In this document: positions 46,662 to 55,968 of the stretch, one piece after another | How the letters are laid out: the number at the start of each line of letters is the position of its first letter | How positions within the stretch are numbered: position 1 is the stretch's first letter | Assembly: GCF_002005205.3 (NCBI RefSeq) | Contig: NZ_CP019701.2 | Coordinates: 1,302,001 to 1,366,000, forward strand | Length of the DNA stretch: 64,000 bases | From: Rhizobium rhizogenes | GTDB taxonomy: Bacteria; Pseudomonadota; Alphaproteobacteria; Rhizobiales; Rhizobiaceae | Direction: 5' to 3' | Notes under the pieces: generated by a model | What the model was told of the DNA's origin: nothing | Database searches by the model: none | Seen by the model: only the letters and a program-made list of their open reading frames with translations | Translations under genes and position numbers: made by a program

Positions 46662-46972
46662 TGATCCATATCCTTCAGCAGGAGCTTCAGAGCCTCAATG
46701 CGCTGCGGCCAGTAGGCGCGGTATTTGCCAAGCCATGCCGCGATGCGGGTCAACCCTTCCGGATCGACCTCGTAATTGACGAAACGGCCCTGACGCCGTT
46801 CAACCACCAGCCCTGCCCCGCGCAGCACCGAAAGATGCTGCGACATGGCCGGCTGGCTGATCTCGATGCCTTCGCGCAGGGCGGAAGCATTCATGGCGCC
46901 ATCCGCCAGCTTTTCGAAAATGGCGCGGCGCGTCGGATCGGCCAGCGCCCGGAAAATATCATTCTCTGTCAT
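46658..46972 (-). CDS. ArsR-family transcriptional regulator
   Basis: This winged-helix regulator of about 104 residues has the sequence ALADPTRRAIFEKLADG, helix-turn-helix SQPAMSQHLSVLRGAGLV and wing RRQGRFVNYEV. The cysteine pairs of metal-sensing ArsR are absent; the only cysteines lie in the excluded N-terminal extension. It probably senses something other than arsenic. The ATG at 46972 is preferred to an upstream GTG. A perfect palindrome lies immediately upstream and is probably its own operator. Confidence 0.9.
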   Translation of the reverse strand: MTENDIFRALADPTRRAIFEKLADGAMNASALREGIEISQPAMSQHLSVLRGAGLVVERRQGRFVNYEVDPEGLTRIAAWLGKYRAYWPQRIEALKLLLKDMDQ

Positions 46973-46978
46973 GACAAC

Positions 46979-46998
46979 ACATAAGCACACACTTATGT
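46979..46998. promoter_or_regulatory. Operator palindrome of the ArsR-type gene
   Basis: ACATAAG and CTTATGT are perfect inverted 7-mers around CACACA, starting 7 bases ahead of the start codon. Position and symmetry fit autorepression by the ArsR-type protein. Confidence 0.75.
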
Positions 46999-47131
46999 GA
47001 TTCGCAAGCCCTTTCGGCGCGTGGAAAACGCGCCTTTTTCACTCCGATGGCAGGAGATGCCGTGAACGCTTTATCCGCTCGCGCGTTTTCATCCTGCCTG
47101 ATAATCTTCGGGCCGGGAGCGATCGAAACAA

Positions 47132-48688
47132 GTGACTGCATTTACGGTCTTCATCGTCATTCTTCTCATGGTCATCGGGCCGAGCCTGTTCGTCGTCATC
47201 GGCAAGCAGCGGGAAAAGGCCATTCCCAAGCGCCCTTCCGCCGCCCTGCCCCTTGCCGAAGACGCGACGACGCTGGACCGGCACTGGCAATCGATCAGGA
47301 ACGGCTGGAACGAGAAGAATGCGCTCTGCCTGCTGCATTCCAACCTCGATGCCTTCGCGGTGCGCGTGGCGGCGGCGCGTGCCGCCGGACGCAGCCTCGA
47401 TCTGATGTATTACATGTGGAATGCCGACCTGACCGGACGGCTGATGATGCGCGAAGTCATCGCCGCCGCCGATCGCGGCGTGCGCGTGCGCCTGCTGCTC
47501 GACGATCTCGGCGTTTCCATCTCCGACCGCATCTTCCACGCCATCGACAGCCATCCCAATATCGAACTCCGACTGTTCAACCCCACCCGGGCGCGGGAAA
47601 ACATCCTGCATCGCAGCCTCGAACTGGTGCTGCGCTTCCGAAGCGTCAACCGGCGCATGCACAACAAGGCCTGGATTGCCGATGGCCGGGCCGTGATCGT
47701 CGGCGGGCGCAACATTGGCGACGCCTATTTCGACGCCGCCGAGCGGGCGAATTTCCACGATTTCGATATTCTCGGTTTTGGCAGGATCGTCGCCGACGCC
47801 ACCGAAATCTTCGACGATTACTGGAACAGCGCCGTTTCCGTGCCCGTGCGCTCGCTCCTGTCACGCAGGCCGAGCAAACTCGCCAGATTGCGGCGCGAAC
47901 TCGATGCCCTGCCGAAAAGCGAAGCGGCAAAACCCTATCTGGAGCGCGTCGAAAGCCAGTATGGCCGCGACCATTTCCTGATGTCGGACCGCCTGCACTG
48001 GGTCGATACCGCAGATGTGCTGGCCGACCCGCCGGAGAAAGCGGCGGGCAAACGCCGCAAGGGTCATAACTTCCTGATGGAAAGCCTGCTGCCCCTGCTG
48101 CAGGCCGCGGATGAGAGCCTGCACATCACCTCGCCCTATTTCATCCCCGGTAGAGAGGGCATGGAGATTTTTCTCGATCTCGCCGAACGCGGCGTATCGC
48201 TCGCCATCCTTACCAATTCGCTGGCCGCAACGGATGTGGCGGCCGTTCACGCCGGTTATGCACGTTATCGCAAGCCGCTTCTGCTGGGCGGTGTGCGCCT
48301 GCATGAATTGCGCTCGCAGGCGGATCAGCCGAGTTTCACCCTGCGCGGTTCGGGACAGGCAAGCCTGCACACCAAGGCCTTCACCCGCGATGGCAGGACC
48401 GGTTATATCGGTTCACTGAATTTCGACCCGCGCTCCGCCTCGCTGAACACGGAAATGGGCGTGGTTTTCACCTCGCCACCGCTGGTGGCCCGCATGGACG
48501 AAATATTCGCCGAAGAAATTCGCCGCACGATGAGCTTCGAACTGGATGTCGACAGCGCCAACCGCATCATCTGGATGACGGAAGAACAGGGGCGGACGAG
48601 GACATACCGGCGCGAGCCCGACGCCGCTCTCAGCCGCCGCATCGTTGCCGGCATCATGCGCTTCCTGCCGCTGGAATCGCAGCTTTAA
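47132..48688 (+). CDS. Phospholipase D/cardiolipin synthase-like membrane protein
   Basis: This 518-residue protein has one N-terminal transmembrane helix (about 5-25) and two HKD motifs: HNKAWIADGRAVIVGGRN (about 172) and HTKAFTRDGRTGYIGSLNFD (about 413), with H-x-K-x4-D in each. The arrangement resembles ClsC-type cardiolipin synthases, but phosphatidyltransferase or nuclease activity cannot be excluded. The start is a GTG at 47132 with only a weak ribosome-binding site, so a different start is possible. Enzymes of this class act on phospholipids at the inner membrane. Confidence 0.88.
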   Translation: MTAFTVFIVILLMVIGPSLFVVIGKQREKAIPKRPSAALPLAEDATTLDRHWQSIRNGWNEKNALCLLHSNLDAFAVRVAAARAAGRSLDLMYYMWNADLTGRLMMREVIAAADRGVRVRLLLDDLGVSISDRIFHAIDSHPNIELRLFNPTRARENILHRSLELVLRFRSVNRRMHNKAWIADGRAVIVGGRNIGDAYFDAAERANFHDFDILGFGRIVADATEIFDDYWNSAVSVPVRSLLSRRPSKLARLRRELDALPKSEAAKPYLERVESQYGRDHFLMSDRLHWVDTADVLADPPEKAAGKRRKGHNFLMESLLPLLQAADESLHITSPYFIPGREGMEIFLDLAERGVSLAILTNSLAATDVAAVHAGYARYRKPLLLGGVRLHELRSQADQPSFTLRGSGQASLHTKAFTRDGRTGYIGSLNFDPRSASLNTEMGVVFTSPPLVARMDEIFAEEIRRTMSFELDVDSANRIIWMTEEQGRTRTYRREPDAALSRRIVAGIMRFLPLESQL

Positions 48689-48698
48689 CGGGAAAGGC

Positions 48699-49532
48699 TC
48701 AGGCCGCCGGCCTTACCCCCGCTTTCGCCAGCTGTATCTGCACCAGCGTATCGAGGTTCTGGTTGACCCGGCAATAAAACTCCTCGTCGATGAAGGGACG
48801 CAGCATGAAATCATTGCCGCCCGCCTTCAGGAACCGCGCGGAAAGCAGCCGGTTGGTGGAGGAAGACACGCCGATGATGCGCAGCTCATGCGACCCGCGC
48901 ACGGTGCGGATGCGCCGCGTCAGTTCGAAACCGTCGATATCGGGCATGTTGTAATCGGTCACCACGAGGCCGATATCGGGATTGGCCTTCAGGATATCGA
49001 GCGCCTTCGCACCGCTATCCGCCAGGCTGACGCGGAAATTATAACGCTTGAGACGGCTCGAAAGCAGCGCCCTCGCCGTCGGGCTGTCATCGACGATCAG
49101 CACATGGTGACGGTGGTTGGTGAGGAAGCGGCAGACGGATTCCGTCAACATGTCCACGGCGAAAATATTGTCCTTCAGGATATAATCGACCACATCCTTG
49201 GCGATCAGCGTTTCGCGCGTCGCCTCATGAAAGGTGCTGGTGAAAACGATGGTCGGGATCGAAAGATCGATCAGATATTCCAGCGCCTCGCCCTTCTCCG
49301 CCCCAGGCAGGTTGATGTTGGAAATGGCAAGCGTCACCGGTTCGGGAGAATGTTCGTAACAGGCCTGCAATTCCTCGAAATTGCGGCACACTTCCACGGT
49401 AACGCCCAGCAGTTCCTTCAGGCGCATGCTCACCATCTGGGTGAACACATTGGTATCTTCCGCCAGCAAGATGCGGCTGTTGGTAAAAGGCACGCCAGAA
49501 TATTGCATGCCCGTAATGCCGAGAAAATTCAT
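48699..49532 (-). CDS. Tandem-receiver response regulator without output domain
   Basis: This 277-residue protein holds two receiver domains. The first (about 20-130) has the acidic pocket E25/D26 and K120, but the phospho-acceptor position is N72 (SNINLPG), so it cannot be phosphorylated in the usual way. The second (about 143-262) has D148/D149 and phospho-acceptor D193 (VTDYNMPDIDG), with arginine R245 in place of the conserved lysine. There is no DNA-binding or enzymatic output. GGGG lies just ahead of the ATG at 49532. It is likely a phosphorelay or scaffold protein. Confidence 0.88.
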   Translation of the reverse strand: MNFLGITGMQYSGVPFTNSRILLAEDTNVFTQMVSMRLKELLGVTVEVCRNFEELQACYEHSPEPVTLAISNINLPGAEKGEALEYLIDLSIPTIVFTSTFHEATRETLIAKDVVDYILKDNIFAVDMLTESVCRFLTNHRHHVLIVDDSPTARALLSSRLKRYNFRVSLADSGAKALDILKANPDIGLVVTDYNMPDIDGFELTRRIRTVRGSHELRIIGVSSSTNRLLSARFLKAGGNDFMLRPFIDEEFYCRVNQNLDTLVQIQLAKAGVRPAA

Positions 49533-49643
49533 TCTGCCCCGATCCCCCATCGTATGTCAGGGAAAGATAGCAGGCTCATTTTTCAGAATGATTAATAACA
49601 CTTTTGCCGGAAAAGCAGTTGAGCACATGCTTACTTAAACGGA

Positions 49644-49668
49644 AATACGGCCCACGAGGGGCCGTATT
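49644..49668 (-). terminator. Probable terminator of the dimethylglycine-dehydrogenase-like gene
   Basis: A 10-bp stem (49644-49653 with 49659-49668) lies 26 bases after the stop at 49694. The T tract on the minus strand is weak, so efficiency is uncertain. Confidence 0.6.
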
Positions 49669-49693
49669 CCGACTTTGGGAGGGGTATTCTGTC

Positions 49694-52207
49694 TCAGGCG
49701 CGCAGAAGCGCATTATCCGTATCGAACGGGCTTTCTTCCACCACTTCGGCATCGTAGGAGGTGCCGAGAATGCGGATCTTGAGCTTGGTGCCCACGGCCG
49801 CATATTCCGGTTTGAGCATGGCGAGCGCGATGGATTTGCCGAGACGCCAGCCGAAACCGCCGCTCGTCGCGCGGCCCGCAAGCGCGCCGCTTTCATCGAA
49901 GATCGCTTCCGAACCGCGCGCATCGACATCCGTATTGCCAGACACGGTGAGCGTCGAGAACACCCATTTCACCCCGGCTTCCTTGTAGGCCACCAGCGCA
50001 TCGCGGCCGATGAAGCTCTTCTCCGGGCGCAGGAAGCGGTCGAGACCCGATTCATAGGCGTTATATTCGACCGAAAGCTCACGTCCCATGTTGCGATAGG
50101 ATTTTTCGAGCGACATGGAGACCATGGCGCGGATACCGAAGGGCTTGATGCCGAATTCGGCACCCGCTTCCATCAGCCGGTCGAAGATGTAGTTCTGCAT
50201 CTCGATCGGGTGGTGCAGTTCCCAGCCAAGCTCACCCACGAAGTTGACGCGCAGCGCATGCGCCGTCGCCACGCCGACGGAAATCTGCCTGCCGGTGAGC
50301 CAGGGGAAATCCTTGTTCTCAAGGCTGGTGCGGGTCAGCTTCTTCAGGAGATCGCGCGACTTCGGACCGGCAAGCACCAGCACGCCGTATTTCTGGGTGA
50401 TCGGCTGCAGCACCACGGAACCATCGGTGGGCGCAAGGCGGCGCAGCACATCATGGTCATGCGCTTCGAGACCACCGGCCGAAACCATGTAGAAGCGGCC
50501 CGGCGCCCATTCATAGACCGTGAATTCCGCCTTCACGCCGCCATTCGGCGTCAGAAGATGGGTAAGCGCGATACGGCCACGCTTCTTCGGCACCGCATTG
50601 GCGAGAATGCTGTCGAGCCATGCCCGCGCACCGGGGCCGGAAACCTCCATCTTGGCGAAGGCCGACATATCGAGCACGCCGACATTCTGGTGGACATTCT
50701 TCACCTCGTTGCCGACATGTTCGAAATAGTTCGAGCGACGGAACGACCATTTCTCGACGATACGCCCGTCATCCAAAGCCGGCGCATGGTTGTGGCTGGT
50801 GATGACATCGGCACCCACACCGAGATCTTCCTCGCGCAGCGCATAACCTTCCGGCGCATACCAGTTGGCGCGCTCCCAGCCATAGACGGAACCGAACACG
50901 CCGCCGAGCTTCTTCAGGCGGTCATAAACCGGCGTCGTCTTCAGCGGGCGGGCGGCGGAGCGCTCCTCATCCGGGTAATGCATGGTGAAGACGTTGGCAT
51001 AGGCTTCCTCATTCTTGGCGATGAGGTAACCTTCCGTTGCGTAAGGGCCGAAGCGGCGCGGATCGACACCCATCAGGTCGAGCGTCGGCTCACCATCGAC
51101 GATCCATTCGGCCAGCTGCCAGCCAGCGCCGCCGGCAGCGGTGATGCCGAAGGAATGGCCTTCGTTCAGCCAGAAATTCTTCAGGCCCGGTGCGGGGCCA
51201 ACAATCGGGTTGCCGTCAGGCGTATAGGCGATAGCACCGTTATAGACCTTCTTGATGCCCACTTCGCCGAAGGCCGGAACGCGCACCATGGCGGTTTCGA
51301 TATGCGGCATCAGGCGGTCGAGTTCCTCCTGGAACAGCTCATATTCGCTGTCATCGGAGGGACCGTCGACATAACAGACCGGCGCGCCGACTTCATAAGG
51401 ACCGAGGATCAGGCCGCCCGCTTCCTCGCGCATATACCAGGCGGAGTCGGATTCGCGCAGCACGCCCATTTCCGGCAGGCCCTGGCGACGGCGCTCCTGA
51501 ATGGCAGGGTGCGGCTCGGTGACGATATATTGATGCTCGACCGGAATGACCGGAATGTTGATGCCGACCATCTCGCCGGTCTTGCGGGCAAAGGAGCCCG
51601 TGCAGGAGATGATATGCTCGGCGATAATCTCGCCCTTGTCGGTCGTCACTTTCCAGTGACCGTCTTCCAGCTGCTCGATGGCGGTGACGGTGGTGTTGCG
51701 ATAGATGGTCGCCCCGCGGTCACGCGCGCCCTTGGCCAGCGCCTGCGTCAGATCGGCAGGCTGAATATAACCGTCGTCGGGATGCTGGATGGCGCCAAGC
51801 AGGCCGTCCGTCTCACAGAGCGGCCAGATTTCCTTCACCTGCTCCGGCGTCAGCATGTTGACGCGCACGCCGATGGTCTCGGCAATGCCAGCATAATACA
51901 TATATTCGTCCCAGCGATCCTTGGTGCGGGCGAGACGGATATTCGAGACCTTGGAGAAACCGACATTCATGCCGGTCTCTTCCTGAAGCTCCTCATAGAA
52001 CTTCACGGAATATTTGTGAATCTGGCCGACCGAATAGCTCATGTTGAACAGCGGCAGAAGCCCGGCCGCATGCCAGGTGGAACCCGAGGTCAGCTCCTTG
52101 CGCTCGATGAGCACGCTGTCGCTCCAGCCCTTTTTGGCCAGATGATAAAGCGTCGAAACGCCGACGACGCCGCCACCGATCACCACCGCCCGTGCATGTG
52201 TCTTCAT
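49694..52207 (-). CDS. GcvT-family flavoprotein, dimethylglycine/sarcosine dehydrogenase-like
   Basis: This 837-residue enzyme oxidises N-methylglycines, passing the one-carbon unit to tetrahydrofolate. The N-terminal half is a DAO-type flavoprotein with the FAD site VVIGGGVVGVSTLYHLA (residues 8-24) and STWHAAGL near residue 45, where family members attach FAD to histidine. A linker FAO_M domain lies at about 370-430. The C-terminal half is the GcvT aminomethyltransferase fold (HVGNEVKNVHQNVGVLDMS begins it, about 490). Dimethylglycine dehydrogenase is the best guess; sarcosine dehydrogenase is possible. No close partner genes are adjacent. Confidence 0.9.
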   Translation of the reverse strand: MKTHARAVVIGGGVVGVSTLYHLAKKGWSDSVLIERKELTSGSTWHAAGLLPLFNMSYSVGQIHKYSVKFYEELQEETGMNVGFSKVSNIRLARTKDRWDEYMYYAGIAETIGVRVNMLTPEQVKEIWPLCETDGLLGAIQHPDDGYIQPADLTQALAKGARDRGATIYRNTTVTAIEQLEDGHWKVTTDKGEIIAEHIISCTGSFARKTGEMVGINIPVIPVEHQYIVTEPHPAIQERRRQGLPEMGVLRESDSAWYMREEAGGLILGPYEVGAPVCYVDGPSDDSEYELFQEELDRLMPHIETAMVRVPAFGEVGIKKVYNGAIAYTPDGNPIVGPAPGLKNFWLNEGHSFGITAAGGAGWQLAEWIVDGEPTLDLMGVDPRRFGPYATEGYLIAKNEEAYANVFTMHYPDEERSAARPLKTTPVYDRLKKLGGVFGSVYGWERANWYAPEGYALREEDLGVGADVITSHNHAPALDDGRIVEKWSFRRSNYFEHVGNEVKNVHQNVGVLDMSAFAKMEVSGPGARAWLDSILANAVPKKRGRIALTHLLTPNGGVKAEFTVYEWAPGRFYMVSAGGLEAHDHDVLRRLAPTDGSVVLQPITQKYGVLVLAGPKSRDLLKKLTRTSLENKDFPWLTGRQISVGVATAHALRVNFVGELGWELHHPIEMQNYIFDRLMEAGAEFGIKPFGIRAMVSMSLEKSYRNMGRELSVEYNAYESGLDRFLRPEKSFIGRDALVAYKEAGVKWVFSTLTVSGNTDVDARGSEAIFDESGALAGRATSGGFGWRLGKSIALAMLKPEYAAVGTKLKIRILGTSYDAEVVEESPFDTDNALLRA

Positions 52208-52554
52208 TTACAGAACCCCTGAAAAGCGCCGGCCTGCCTTGTTCCGCCGACATTGGATGGGAGGAATATGAAGCGCTTGCGGGTTGTTCAGCCGCCTGAT
52301 TGCGACATGGCCATAGGGTGCTGCGACAGGCGTGAAAATGCGGAGCATGCCGGACGAACGTTGCACAGCTCTGCCGCTCCTTGTCTTCTCCCCGCCGGGG
52401 AGAAGGTGGCCCGAAGGGCCGGATGAGGGGGTGACGTGCCGGATTTCGCAGAGCTTGCCCCCTCAACCCGCTGCCGCGACCGTCTCCCCGGCGGGGAGAA
52501 GGCGACAAGCGGCGAGCCCCTGCCCGGAATTCAACGTCCACAAGCAACGGCGAT
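52208..52554. other. Gene-free stretch holding a RIME-like element
   Basis: The roughly 350 bases carry no supportable gene. The 52385-52503 part is a repeat described separately; the rest is spacer. Confidence 0.5.
52385..52503. repeat. RIME1-like intergenic element (copy 1)
   Basis: The element begins with a perfect palindrome built on CTTCTCCCC/GGGGAGAAG (52385-52405) and a short GGCCCGAAGGGCC inner hairpin. It ends with TCTCCCCGGCGGGGAGA (52483-52499), with CCGGATGAGGGG and GCCCCCTCAACCCGC between. This arrangement matches the Rhizobium-specific intergenic mosaic element. A related copy lies at 58481-58600 with about four-fifths identity by eye. Confidence 0.85.
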
Positions 52555-55167
52555 CTACGCTTTCGCGCCGGGTTTCTCCTTCGGCTCAGTCGGCTTCTCG
52601 CCCTTCAAGGCCTCTTTCTCCGGCGCTGCGGCACCCGTATGGGCCACCACCGCCTTGTCACCCTCCTCCGAAAGCAGCGCCGCCAGCATCTGCGGGTTGG
52701 CGTCGCCTTCCACGTGGATGTTCAGGTTGCGCTGCGGGAACGGAATGGCGATCCCCTCGTCGCGGAAACGCTGCAGGATTGCGATCCTCAGCGCATTCTT
52801 CACGCCAAGCCCGTTCGACAGATCGGCGAGATGGAAACGCAGCTCGAAGTCCAGCGAAAAATCGCCGAAGCGCAGGAATTCCACATGCGGTTCGGGGTTG
52901 CGCAGCACCGGCGGCTGGGCACGCACGAGTTCCAGAAGAATATCCATGACCTGCTGCGGATCGGAATCGTAAGCCACGGAAACCGGGATTTCCGCGCGCA
53001 TGATGCGATTGCGATGCGTCCAGTTGCCGACCGAGGAATTGACGAACTCCGAGTTCGGCACAATGATCGACTGGCCGCGAAAGGTCTCGATCTCGGTCGC
53101 GCGCACGGAAAGCCGCTTGACGGTGCCTTCCGTGGTGCCGGTCACCACCCAGTCACCCACCTTGAAGGGGCGCTCCACCAGCAGGATAAGGCCGGACACA
53201 AAGTTCGACACGATGTTCTGCAGGCCAAAACCGATACCGACCGAAAGGGCGGAGGCGACCAGCGCCAGGCTGGAAAGGTTGAGGCCGGCGGAGGAAACGC
53301 CGAAGATGGCGGCAACGGCGATGCCGAGATAACCGATGCCGGTCTTGACCGAGTTGCGCACGCCGGCATCCACCTGCCCGCGCGCCATGACGTTGTTGTC
53401 CAGCCACCTCTGGAACCAGCGGGTGATGATATAACCGATGGCGAAGACCAGGACACCACCGAACAGACCGATCAGCGAGATGGAGGCATTGCCGACGGTG
53501 ATGCCGGTCAGCAGGCGATAGGCCCAGCTTTCGATATCGCCCGGCTGGAAGCCCCAGGAAAACAGGATGAGCGGCACGCCGAAGGCCAGCGCCACGGCAT
53601 AGATGCCGAGGCCCGCGGCAAGGCCGGCCTGATCGAGCGCGACCACGCCGAGACCGAAACGCCGCGCGAAGTAACGGCCGGCGAGAGATTCCGCAAAGGC
53701 GCCCTGCCTCGAAATCGCCTTGCCGGAGAGAATGCCGATATACATCGTCGCCAGCACCGCGCCGGTGGCGACGATCTGCGTGGCAAGGAAACGCGCAAGA
53801 CCGACATAACCCGTCAGGCACGCGCCGATGAGAATGAGACCGCCGACACGCAGCAGAATGACCAGCCAGCGCGGCAGCCGCTGGTTGCCGGTGTCGTAAT
53901 CCTGCCCCTCCCCGATCACCGGCCGCAGGAACGATACGGTCAGCAGGATGATGCCGATGATGATCGAGGCAACGAAACTCTTGGCGACGGTGACGATCAG
54001 CGGCGAATAGAGCGTCTCGCTGATCGTGCCGAACAGATAATCGAGACCGTTGACGAGCGCCATCAGGAGCACCGCCGAGGACAGCGTATGCGCGCCCTTG
54101 TTGGAAACCTGCAGCAGACGCCACTCCGGCTGCGTCGGCGCAAAGATCGCATAGCTCAGCCGTGAGACGAAATAAACGAAGCCCGTGATCGCCATCGCCC
54201 CGAACAGGATCGGCGCTATGTCGGACCGCAGCACGTTGAAATTATCGAGGAAGAACGCCGAGGTGACCAGAAACAGCAGCAGCGACAGCGACTGCACCAT
54301 GGTCGACCAGAAGGCCACCGAAAGCCTTCTGAGATAGGAAGGCTCCCCCGTAAAGGCGCGCCGGTCCATGCGGCTGCCGAAAAAGCGGTAACCGCCGACC
54401 AGAAACAGCAGCGCCGCCATGATCGACAGCGTCACGGCACCGAACATCGGCAGCCGCTTGTAGTTCCACACGAAACCCGCCCAGCTGCTGAAGGCGTTGT
54501 TGAGATTGGTAAGCTCCGTGACAAAGGCGGAGGATGCGTCACCCAGCGTCTGCGCCGAAATTTCGGTGCGCTTGAACAGGGTGGCGGCAAAGAGCGCCCG
54601 GCGAATCGCGGTGATATTGTTGGAAATCTGCGCGGCATTGGTGGAAATGCTCTCCACCTCGCCGGCAATGGCATTCACTTCCGCACGCTCCGCCGTCAGC
54701 CGGGCGCGCTCCTCCGTCACCATGCTCGCTTCCGGCGGCTGGCCTTCGGCCGGCGGTTCGCCCAGCGCTTCGAGGCGGGTCTTGATCTGGTCCAGCCGCG
54801 TGCGCAGCTTGGTGTTGCTCGCCGCCGCATCGGCGGCGATGCCGTCGGCCCGGCCTTTCAGGTCGACCAGCTGGACGTCATCGCTGCCGCCCGCCTCCAC
54901 CTGCCCGGCAATGGCCGCGACATCGGACTTCCATTTGTCGAGATCCGTCCTCGCCTGCTCGACGGCGGAAGCCTGGATAACCACCGGAGCGGGGTTCGCG
55001 CCATCCTGCGCCGAGACCGGCATCGTGGACAGCAGGAAGGCGCAAAGAAGGGAAAATCCCGCCAGCAGCACCGCAGCCACGGCGCCGTCTCGCCGCCATG
55101 CACCCCGCCGCCCGCCGAGCACCCGCCCGCCATACATCAATCCGCCGAACATCAACCGCACATCCAT
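52555..55167 (-). CDS. Large mechanosensitive channel of the MscS family (MscK-like)
   Basis: This 870-residue protein has a signal peptide (about 28-53) and a periplasmic coiled-coil-rich N-terminal domain (about 55-190). Many membrane helices follow, then the MscS pore and beta-domain: SVGIGFGLQNIVSNFVSGL (about 650), followed by VERPFKVGDW, and a C-terminal alpha/beta tail. Such channels release solutes under hypo-osmotic stress. The arrangement resembles MscK more than the small MscS. The C-terminus is lysine/glutamate/proline-rich. The upstream gene is divergent. Confidence 0.92.
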   Translation of the reverse strand: MDVRLMFGGLMYGGRVLGGRRGAWRRDGAVAAVLLAGFSLLCAFLLSTMPVSAQDGANPAPVVIQASAVEQARTDLDKWKSDVAAIAGQVEAGGSDDVQLVDLKGRADGIAADAAASNTKLRTRLDQIKTRLEALGEPPAEGQPPEASMVTEERARLTAERAEVNAIAGEVESISTNAAQISNNITAIRRALFAATLFKRTEISAQTLGDASSAFVTELTNLNNAFSSWAGFVWNYKRLPMFGAVTLSIMAALLFLVGGYRFFGSRMDRRAFTGEPSYLRRLSVAFWSTMVQSLSLLLFLVTSAFFLDNFNVLRSDIAPILFGAMAITGFVYFVSRLSYAIFAPTQPEWRLLQVSNKGAHTLSSAVLLMALVNGLDYLFGTISETLYSPLIVTVAKSFVASIIIGIILLTVSFLRPVIGEGQDYDTGNQRLPRWLVILLRVGGLILIGACLTGYVGLARFLATQIVATGAVLATMYIGILSGKAISRQGAFAESLAGRYFARRFGLGVVALDQAGLAAGLGIYAVALAFGVPLILFSWGFQPGDIESWAYRLLTGITVGNASISLIGLFGGVLVFAIGYIITRWFQRWLDNNVMARGQVDAGVRNSVKTGIGYLGIAVAAIFGVSSAGLNLSSLALVASALSVGIGFGLQNIVSNFVSGLILLVERPFKVGDWVVTGTTEGTVKRLSVRATEIETFRGQSIIVPNSEFVNSSVGNWTHRNRIMRAEIPVSVAYDSDPQQVMDILLELVRAQPPVLRNPEPHVEFLRFGDFSLDFELRFHLADLSNGLGVKNALRIAILQRFRDEGIAIPFPQRNLNIHVEGDANPQMLAALLSEEGDKAVVAHTGAAAPEKEALKGEKPTEPKEKPGAKA

Positions 55168-55314
55168 GCCTTTCGTCTCTTCACGCCGTCTCAGGCTATT
55201 TAGCGCCTGCCGCGCGGAAAACCACCCGCAGAAAGCGAGGTTTTCGGGAGTTTACCTTGCTTTTCACCACGAGAATCATCACCTTTGATAGTGCAGCAAA
55301 CATGGGAGGAAATC

Positions 55315-55569
55315 ATGGAATCTGCTGGTATTGGCTGGATCGCAGCTATCATCATCGGTGGTGTCGCCGGGTGGCTCGCCGAACAATTCATGAAAAGCAA
55401 TATGGGTGTTTTCATGAACATCCTTCTTGGAATCGTCGGCGCGATCGTCGCCAACGCCATCCTGTCGGTGTTCGGAATCGTTTTGACGGGCTGGCTCGGT
55501 TACCTCATCGCCGGCTTCATCGGCGCCTGCATCCTCATCGCCATCGGCAGAGCTTTCAGACGTGGCTGA
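55315..55569 (+). CDS. GlsB/YeaQ/YmgE family membrane protein
   Basis: This 84-residue protein has three closely packed hydrophobic segments, with GVAGWLAEQFM and GIVGAIVANAIL typical of the transglycosylase-associated (GlsB/YeaQ) family. Its cellular role is unclear, and expression is often linked to stress. GGGAGG with an eight-base spacer precedes the ATG at 55315. It is monocistronic and lies divergent to the MscS-family gene. Confidence 0.9.
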   Translation: MESAGIGWIAAIIIGGVAGWLAEQFMKSNMGVFMNILLGIVGAIVANAILSVFGIVLTGWLGYLIAGFIGACILIAIGRAFRRG

Positions 55570-55665
55570 ACAAAAGGAAAATCCGTAAAACCCCGGATTT
55601 CCAGCCTTTTCCAGCGCGGCTGAAATTTTTTCGTCACAAAAATCGAAGAAATTTCATTTCCGCGC

Positions 55666-55694
55666 TGGACAAGCCCAAACTTCCCCTTTATACG
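55666..55694 (+). promoter_or_regulatory. Promoter of tRNA-Lys
   Basis: TGGACA (55666-55671) and TATACG (55689-55694) are separated by 17 bases, with the tRNA beginning 29 bases after the -10 end. Confidence 0.65.
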
Positions 55695-55723
55695 CCCCCT
55701 CACACCGCCACACGGTGCCGGTC

Positions 55724-55799
<76 letters not shown>

Positions 55800-55968
55800 A
55801 TCTTTCTTTTAATGACAATATGTTGCAATGCTTACTTAAAGCATTGCATTGGCGCTCTGGCCTATACGATTGCCCATCGCCGGCAGCACCTGCACAACAA
55901 CAAACAGCATTTGTCGCCCACAATACCGCATCACGCAACCGCGCCGGTGGCACAACTCGCCGCAACGT
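55800..55968. other. Spacer downstream of tRNA-Lys
   Basis: No gene is supported in this stretch, and no copy of the tRNA 3' end, which would mark an integrated element, is visible up to 58740. Confidence 0.4.

Noticed and set aside
47047..48069. Second long plus-strand frame overlapping the phospholipase D gene
   Set aside because: It is a highly arginine-rich shadow frame in another phase, without motifs or a ribosome-binding site, while the 47132 frame has both HKD motifs.
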